From Massospora cicadina (Eukaryota; Entomophthoromycota; Entomophthoromycetes; Entomophthorales; Entomophthoraceae): DNA of 64,000 bases. Below, piece by piece: positions 58,196 through 64,000 of the stretch. Where the stretch lies: the NCBI GenBank assembly GCA_022478985.1, contig JAKSZP010012227.1:20170-84169 (forward strand). The letters are read 5' to 3'. The first letter of the stretch is position 1, and every line of letters starts with the position of its first letter. Made by a program: the position numbers and the translations under genes. The notes under the pieces were generated by a model, which saw nothing but the letters and a program-made list of their open reading frames with translations, was not told the origin of the DNA and made no database searches.

Positions 58196-58406
58196 AGACT
58201 AATCCCCTATATGAGATTATCAAACCAGATTTAGTCTTGAATTGAATGGGTTGCAAAAGTGTTTACAACGAGAAAGAAAAGTCCTAGCTGCTAATCTTTT
58301 TAAGCAAAGATAACTTAAAGCTTTTAAGCTATTTGTCCCACACAATATTCAAAGCTTACAGATACATTTTGTATATTGGAAATTTTTCCTGACTTTTTAA
58401 ATTAAT

Positions 58407-58808
58407 GCCAATTCGCCCACCTTCCTGACGCACGCCTCCAAGCTGAACACCATGTTGCCAAACTCATGGAGGCTATGCTCCAGGCCTAAATTCTCAGTTT
58501 CAACTAATATCTACTTCAACTCAACCCTCATCATGTGAATGCCCCAGCCCCCATTGCTATCAGCATTGGTCCGCCTCTTCAATGCTGAAGGCAAAATTGA
58601 TAATATGCCTGATCCCCCTCCCCCTATGCCATGGTGGGATAAGTGGCTCGCTGCTGTTCCATTTGGTAGGTTGTTGTTTAATTTAGTGTGTGTCCCGCTG
58701 CTCATTTAGGGCGGTTGATTCATATTTTCAGTTTGTTTAGTTTTGAATTTTCTGTTTTGGTAATGTCTGTCCCCTGGTTGGCGTACCTCAAATAAATTTA
58801 AATTATTA
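58407..58808 (+). mobile_element. HL5: 5'-truncated half-LINE
   Basis: 402-bp 3' fragment flanked by the exact 11-bp duplication TTTAAATTAAT (58,396-58,406 and 58,809-58,819). It retains the ORF1 tail (MPDPPPPMPWW-like frame near 58,600-58,630) and the family 3' end: TGTCTGTCCCCTGG, GTACCTCAAATAAAT. Confidence 0.87.
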
Positions 58809-58819
58809 TTTAAATTAAT

Positions 58820-59084
58820 TACAGCTAAAAAAAATTCCTGTTTAGGGCAGACTAATAATCCTTGGTCTAAGAAACTTCAGCTGATCTGTAAAAAACCAAA
58901 AATGTTAGATTCTATAAAGTATTATACAAAAGTAAATCATAGCTATGAAGGCAATACAAACTATTATATTTTTGAAATCACTTCCATAATGATAACATTA
59001 GTTATTAAGAATCAATTCGAACAGTAAACTTTTGATAATCACACAGGAGATAAGGGTTTATTCAACAGAAATTTTAAACTGGGT
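58820..59084. other. Unassigned AT-rich stretch
   Basis: About 265 bp between HL5 and the first recognisable LINE-3 sequence; nothing recognised. Confidence 0.4.
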
Positions 59085-60104
59085 GAAAGCCACAACAGGT
59101 AATGGACAAAAAGGTGCGCCAAAAGGCAAGAAACGCCATGGAGGGGTACCAGGAAACCTGGCTGCCAAAAAACCATAAACTGAGCCACCTCCCATGTTTA
59201 TGTAGTTTACCATGAAACACAACCAGTACATGGAAATCCAGTATAACCAACCCCTTTTGAAGGTAGAGCATGGGCTCAGACTCTACCTAGGGGTTGAGTC
59301 ACCAACTCTGTGGGAGAAGTGTGCAAGGCGCAGGCCTCCCTCTTCCTATACGTGGTGTACGTGAACATGGAGATGGTCCCATGTGGCTGGGTCAATTTGG
59401 GCTTTGAGACTGAAGAAGATGCAGACACCGCCGCAAAAGTATGCATTGAAGCTGTCCTCCATGAGGGCAAATAAAATTGTGCGCATCATGCACACCAGAT
59501 GGAACAAAGTGAACACTTTGTTCATCTCCTTTGACTTGCTCCTCACCAACCTCCCCATAAGCAAATTGAGGAGGATCTCTGAGCTGAACTTAAACACTAT
59601 GGAGATATTATTCAGCTAGAAGTACAAAGATTTCAGTTGATGCTAAACCTGTACACAGGAAAGACAATCTCTGTAATCCACCCAATCCCTGAGGTGGCCG
59701 CGGACCTCACAATAATTCCCTTGCATAGCACATTTTCAACTCCCAGATGGGAAGGTGTCAGAGCCATTCCTCGTCACATCGTAATGTGCACAGCCTATCT
59801 GCAACAATGGCACTGCATGGGTCACAAAGAACATGCATGCCCCATGAAGGAGGGCATCATGGACCCAGAATTCTGTGATGAAGTCATGGACAGAAACGAC
59901 GCAGAATTCAGAAAAATGATAGATTCCAACCACGCCTTCCAATGGGGAGAGGATGGGCACTTCCTCATTATAGACCCAATAACACCCAAAGCACACAAAA
60001 TGCTGCAGAAGGCTCACAAGTGGGAAGCAGCCAATGCTGCATCACTTGCAGCCTCCACCATCGACCCCAGCAAAATTCAGGAAGACATTGAGGAAATCAG
60101 CTGA
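59085..60104 (+). pseudogene. LINE-3 ORF1
   Basis: Pieces match LINE-2 ORF1 in order. A TLWEKCARR stretch near 59,305 parallels ALWEKFCEDV of LINE-1. WVNLGFETEEDADTAA near 59,390 parallels GWLDLGF. The open stretch 59,637-60,104 carries LNLYTGKTISVIHPIPEV, HKEHACPMKEG and a helical tail. The knuckle has kept the His and last Cys, but the first two Cys are not in the same frame, so zinc binding is probably lost. Confidence 0.82.
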
Positions 60105-60559
60105 GCCAACCAATCAGAACAGGCTGCCCAATCTTAGGAGGACATGGAGGAAATTATCTGAGTCACCCAATCAGAGCAGTATTCCCAAAATGAAAAATTT
60201 CTCAACAATGCAACTGAATTACCAAATGACATCAATTAACCAAACTTAGCAAAACAATTCAGCTCCACTATGGGCGAAAAAGCGGGACCCAATTCTCCAA
60301 ATTTGCACCCCAAAACCACAGAAACAAATCAGCGCACCACAACAACCCACTGTGAGTTGTGAGCGGAAGAATATGCTTAAAGTTCTAAAAACCGCAATTT
60401 TCTGCGAGAAATTGACACAAGGTATAAAATCAAATGATGTTACAGAATATACTGGCCCAATGACACGAAACAGGGCTAGCAATAAGGGTGTTAGTGTGTG
60501 GGCTGGGCAGCCTTCCCAACCGCTCCTGAGGCGCCGCGGGTACCTCAGTGACAATAGGG

Positions 60560-63500
60560 ATGCTAAACATTGGTGGAGCCAGGGCTCATGCATTCCAAGC
60601 CAGAAAAGCTGGACTTCCTGCGAAAACCCCCTGTAGATATCTTGGCCATCCAAGAAACCCACTGTCTACAGGGGGAAAAGGGATCCTGGTCAGCCAGGGT
60701 CTCACCATCCCTATCTTTATGGATTACACACTATGGGGTGGTCGTCAAAATAACAAAAAAAGCTAAAAATCACAAACTTCTCCTCATATCTGCACAGTCA
60801 CGTCCTGGTTTCAATGATCAAAAACCAAGAGGACACAATTTTGCTAGCAAGCATCTATGCACCATGCACCGCAGCCAAGAGGAAACAATTCCTCAAAACT
60901 ATCCCAGCATTCGCCCTCCCACCTGATACCATCCTACTGGGCGACTTCAACTGCTGGGTTAACTTTAACATGGACCAATGGCTTAATACCAGGGGATACC
61001 CACTGGGACACATTGAGTTTCATACAATGTAGGCATCCCTAGGCCTACATGACACCCTCCCCCCAGGTCACCACTCCTTCCCAACATAAACCGCCCCAAC
61101 ATATGCGAGGGAACGCTCATCTCAATGAGCCTCATCCTCTACATTCCACACTGAAATTCCACCACTCAAACATCTCTAACCTCACAACAAAAAATCAATT
61201 TCTCTGACCACTGACTCATTTCAGTGCAGCTCTCACCAACTTGAACTCCCACACAGGCATCAGCCTGGATGAAGCTACAACCGGAAAACATAAAATTATC
61301 TGAAATATCCAACTGGGTTGAAAATGAGGCCATGAACCCAGAATTTACAACCCCATTCATATCAGATCCCATCGAAACCTGAGCAAAGTTCAAAAATGAA
61401 CTAATACATAAAACTTGTCACATCGCCTCACGTAGGTACGCCTCTGACACAGCCACAATCAGGCGCAACTTAGCAGAACTGGACCACCTCAAGCCTAACG
61501 CCCCAAAGTCTGGTTACAGCCCCAACTGGAGGCACAAATGAGCGGAAATATCAGCCCACCTAAACGCTCTCATTTTCAAACACCAGCACAGAATCAAAGT
61601 ATTGAGAAAAGATAAGTTCATAAAAAAGGTGAAACCTGCTCAATGTACTACTTCCACAATTCCACTCCTGCGGCAACCAGCTCACATGCATGCAGTTCCA
61701 CAAAGTTGATGGCACCATGGCAACTGACCCAATGGAGGTCAAAATGGAAGTACACGCTACTACACTGAACTATCTCGTGACCATAATGGACCCCCCAAAA
61801 ATTAAAGATTTTATACACATCATCAAAATACAAAGCACATCATTGGTTTACAGCCTCCTAAACATAGTAACAAAGGAGGAACTATGGGACACAGTCTGCG
61901 GTGCATCCCATAGGTAATGCCCAGGGCCTGATGAGATACCCTCTGAATTTTACAAGAATTTGTTTCTAACAAATCGCCCCATCCTCTTAGCATCAATGAA
62001 CCATTTCCCGCTTGAGAAAAGTCTCCTACCTGGTGGCCGGTAATCTTATGTCATAACCCTGTACAAAAAGCGTGACAAATTGGACCTGGCCAACTGGCGA
62101 CCAATTGCACTCTCTAACATAGATACAAAATACTTACAAAAATTTTACCAACCAGATTAGAAAAATGGCCTCCAATATCCTGTCACCCAATAATTTTGGG
62201 TTCATACCAGGGCATTGAATCTGTACCAGTATACACTCCGTCGCCAACATATGTAAGTCCAAAGCATCTGGAGCCCTGGTATTCCTAGGCCAGGAGAAGG
62301 CATAAGACCACATTAGCTGGCCGTACCTGAAGGAATGCCTGAGCGCCTTCAAACTCCCACCCAAATTCATAAAATGGCGATGCTCCTTACAGAATCAGCA
62401 TCCAAGACTGTATGCGGCCCTGGCTTTCTAACCAGCAAGATCACACTACGCATAGGGCTCAAACAAGGGGACTCCCTCAGCCTGCTTCTGTATAACTTCA
62501 GCTTTGATCCACTCCTTCGCGTTGCTGACTCATGCCTTATGGGCATAACTGCACAAGGCCAGTAACCAGTCAAGATACTAGCCTTTGCGGATGACTGCGT
62601 GACAGTTATAGCTAACAATAATGATGCCCGCCAACTTGAACGCAAATTAGAGGAATATTCCATTGTAAGCAACGCGTCGCTCAACAAAAGGAAAACAGAA
62701 ATAATACTCTATACAGTACACCAACAATTGGTTCACAACACCCAAACCTCACAGACCCCCATGAAGGAACAACCCTCTCATCCTTCCATTTGCATCACCT
62801 CCTTCAACTTACCCTGTCTGCCACCTTGGGGTATGGCTGGAGACAGGAGGGTACGCAAACGAGACAATTGAAAACAACCTACTACAGCGGATGTCCAACC
62901 GCGTCGCCTCCCTTAATGGAAGATCCCCTGGTCTAACAGGGCGAGTAACAGTTGCCAACTCACTCATACTCCTGATTCCGTGGTTCCCCGCACACTCAAT
63001 ATCCTTCTCACCTACTTTCATGTCCTTAATCCATGCACCTATCCAGGGATGGCTGTGGCCTGGGACCCAGCCACCTGAACAGGTAGAACCACTCTTTGGC
63101 CCATGCTCCAATGAAGGCATGGGCTTGATGGACTTTGAGGTCCACGCCAACTGTATGCATGGAAAATGGATAAAGGAAGTCATTGTCCCAGACCTCCCAC
63201 AACAATACTAATCCAGAGCATCAAGGGCCAACTTTGCACTGGCGCTAAAATTTCAAACCCAAACAACCCGTCCAGCCTGCTCACATACCTTGCAAAACAC
63301 CCCACTGCAGCGGGCCCTCATGGAACCCCCACACTTCAAACGCCTCCTCCACACCATTTGTCACATAGGGTGGTCCATCACACTTACAGGCACTAGTCAG
63401 GGAAGGGACAGGCCCAGAGCCCACTTCACGCTAAGAAACCCAGAGAACAACCCCTGAGGGACTCACACAATCTGGCCCCAGTCATAGCAAGAATTGACTA

Positions 63501-64000
63501 CCTGGATGCTCTCGACATCTCATATGACCTCACAATGCAGAAGGCAATATGTAGGCTAACACATCATCTGCTCCTCCAGCCAGGGGTAAGAGCTAGCACC
63601 TGGCGCTGCCTCAGAAGAACCTACAGAACAGCAGATCGCTCCAACTCTCTCCATGCAGAGTGCGCAGTGTGTGGAGGGGATAGCACCCTACACTACCGCC
63701 TTGAAGCATGCCCCCCATCAAGAGCCATATGGTGGGAAGTTGCGCGCCTGCTAAGGATCCAAAATAGCCAGGAATGATCAATCTCCAGGAGCCTCCTCGC
63801 GCTCCAACTCTAATCCCCAACACTACCTACCATCCGTTACCTCATGGTAACCATTGCAATGTGGACAATCCACACTAGAACTTTGGATGCTTTCAAGGGA
63901 ACCTTACCAATTACCCGTGAGATAATCAGCAAATTCCACGTTCATCTACTGGAACACTTCCAAGCCTGGCTTTATGGATACATGAAGCTGAGGCGATAAA
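60560..64000 (+). pseudogene. LINE-3 ORF2: endonuclease, reverse transcriptase, zf-RVT
   Basis: Endonuclease: PVDILAIQETHCLQGEKGSW near 60,635, TILLASIYAPCTAAKRKQFL near 60,830 and LLGDFNCWVNF near 60,935. Reverse transcriptase: CPGPDEIPSEFYKN near 61,920, KLDLANWRPIALSNIDTKY near 62,075, GLKQGDSLSLLLYNFSFDPL near 62,460 and catalytic FADD at 62,584-62,595. The thumb-like part includes SNRVASLNGRSPGLTGRVTV near 62,895. zf-RVT CAVCGGDSTLHYRLEAC lies near 63,660-63,715. The order matches LINE-1/2 with stops throughout; the right edge is cut by the window. Confidence 0.9.

Larger units (their letters stand above)
53000..58303 (-). mobile_element. LINE-2: full-length L1-like LINE, head to tail with LINE-1
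   Basis: Minus-strand element, same structure and ends as LINE-1 and only a few percent different by eye. Its AT-rich tail (TTAAAAATTAAATTAAAATT on the minus strand, 53,035-53,000) joins the 5' end of LINE-1 with no spacer. Most differences between the copies are transitions and small indels. Both ORFs are broken. Confidence 0.92.
59085..64000 (+). mobile_element. LINE-3: diverged L1-like LINE on the plus strand
   Basis: Same architecture as LINE-1 and LINE-2 but in opposite orientation and clearly more diverged. ORF1 at about 59,085-60,104, ORF2 from about 60,560 to the window edge. The 5' boundary is approximate because the first part of ORF1 is scrambled. The 3' end lies beyond the window. 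The ORF2 frame is broken many times. Confidence 0.88.

Noticed and set aside
1..64000. CRISPR arrays, rRNA, bacterial operons or riboswitches
   Set aside because: None seen; repeat content and gene types are those of eukaryotic retroelements.

Overview
The window is an old, repeatedly nested graveyard of retroelements from a eukaryote with a repeat-rich genome. No intact host gene, tRNA, rRNA or CRISPR array is visible. The mixture of Ty3-type LTR elements, three of whose integrases end in a chromodomain, and EEP-endonuclease LINEs with CCHC ORF1 proteins and a C-terminal zf-RVT finger fits a large fungal genome (a rust-like basidiomycete is possible) or another TE-rich eukaryote. The species cannot be fixed from the sequence. 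Every pol gene is broken by stops or frameshifts. Several stops sit where CpA or CpG deamination would convert TGG, CAG or CGA.

Layout. 1-11,830: a minus-strand LINE (LINE-W) whose ORF1 (7,575-11,760) and endonuclease (1-552) are split by Ty3-A (553-7,569, exact 5-bp target duplication); the 5' LTR of Ty3-A is itself split by a solo LTR (LTR-S). 11,851-15,885: a Ty3-B integrase/chromodomain fragment carrying LTR-S copies and a solo LTR-F. 15,886-17,837: no recognisable gene. 17,838-26,365: minus-strand Ty3-D with LTR-D copies. 24,347-29,944: three copies of an ORF1-only half-LINE (HL1-HL3), two of them inserted in LTR-D copies with clear target duplications. 30,469-33,560: plus-strand Ty3-E pol, sandwiched between two LTR-D copies. 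34,271-37,135: AT-rich and unassigned. 37,136-46,823: Ty3-C, whose 5' LTR is split by HL4 and whose chromodomain is split by another LTR-S. 47,459-47,587: three tandem hairpin units. 47,711-58,303: two full-length LINEs (LINE-1, LINE-2), head to tail on the minus strand. 58,407-58,808: HL5. About 59,085 to the end: LINE-3, a more diverged relative on the plus strand.

The elements do not work together as a pathway; they parasitise and interrupt one another. The LINE-1/2/3 machinery (ORF1 RNA binding, EEP nicking, target-primed reverse transcription) is the likely kind of source that mobilised the ORF1-only HL family. The nesting gives a relative order: LINE-W before Ty3-A before the LTR-S in its 5' LTR; LTR-D before HL1 and HL3; Ty3-C before HL4 and its internal LTR-S.

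The items most worth a second look are the ORF1-only half-LINE family, the tryptophan-rich repeat array in LINE-W ORF1, a shared Glu-to-Lys change at the integrase catalytic position in Ty3-A and Ty3-C, a roughly 420-bp tract identical between otherwise about 9%-diverged LTRs of Ty3-A, and opposite pol orientations inside the same LTR-D family.
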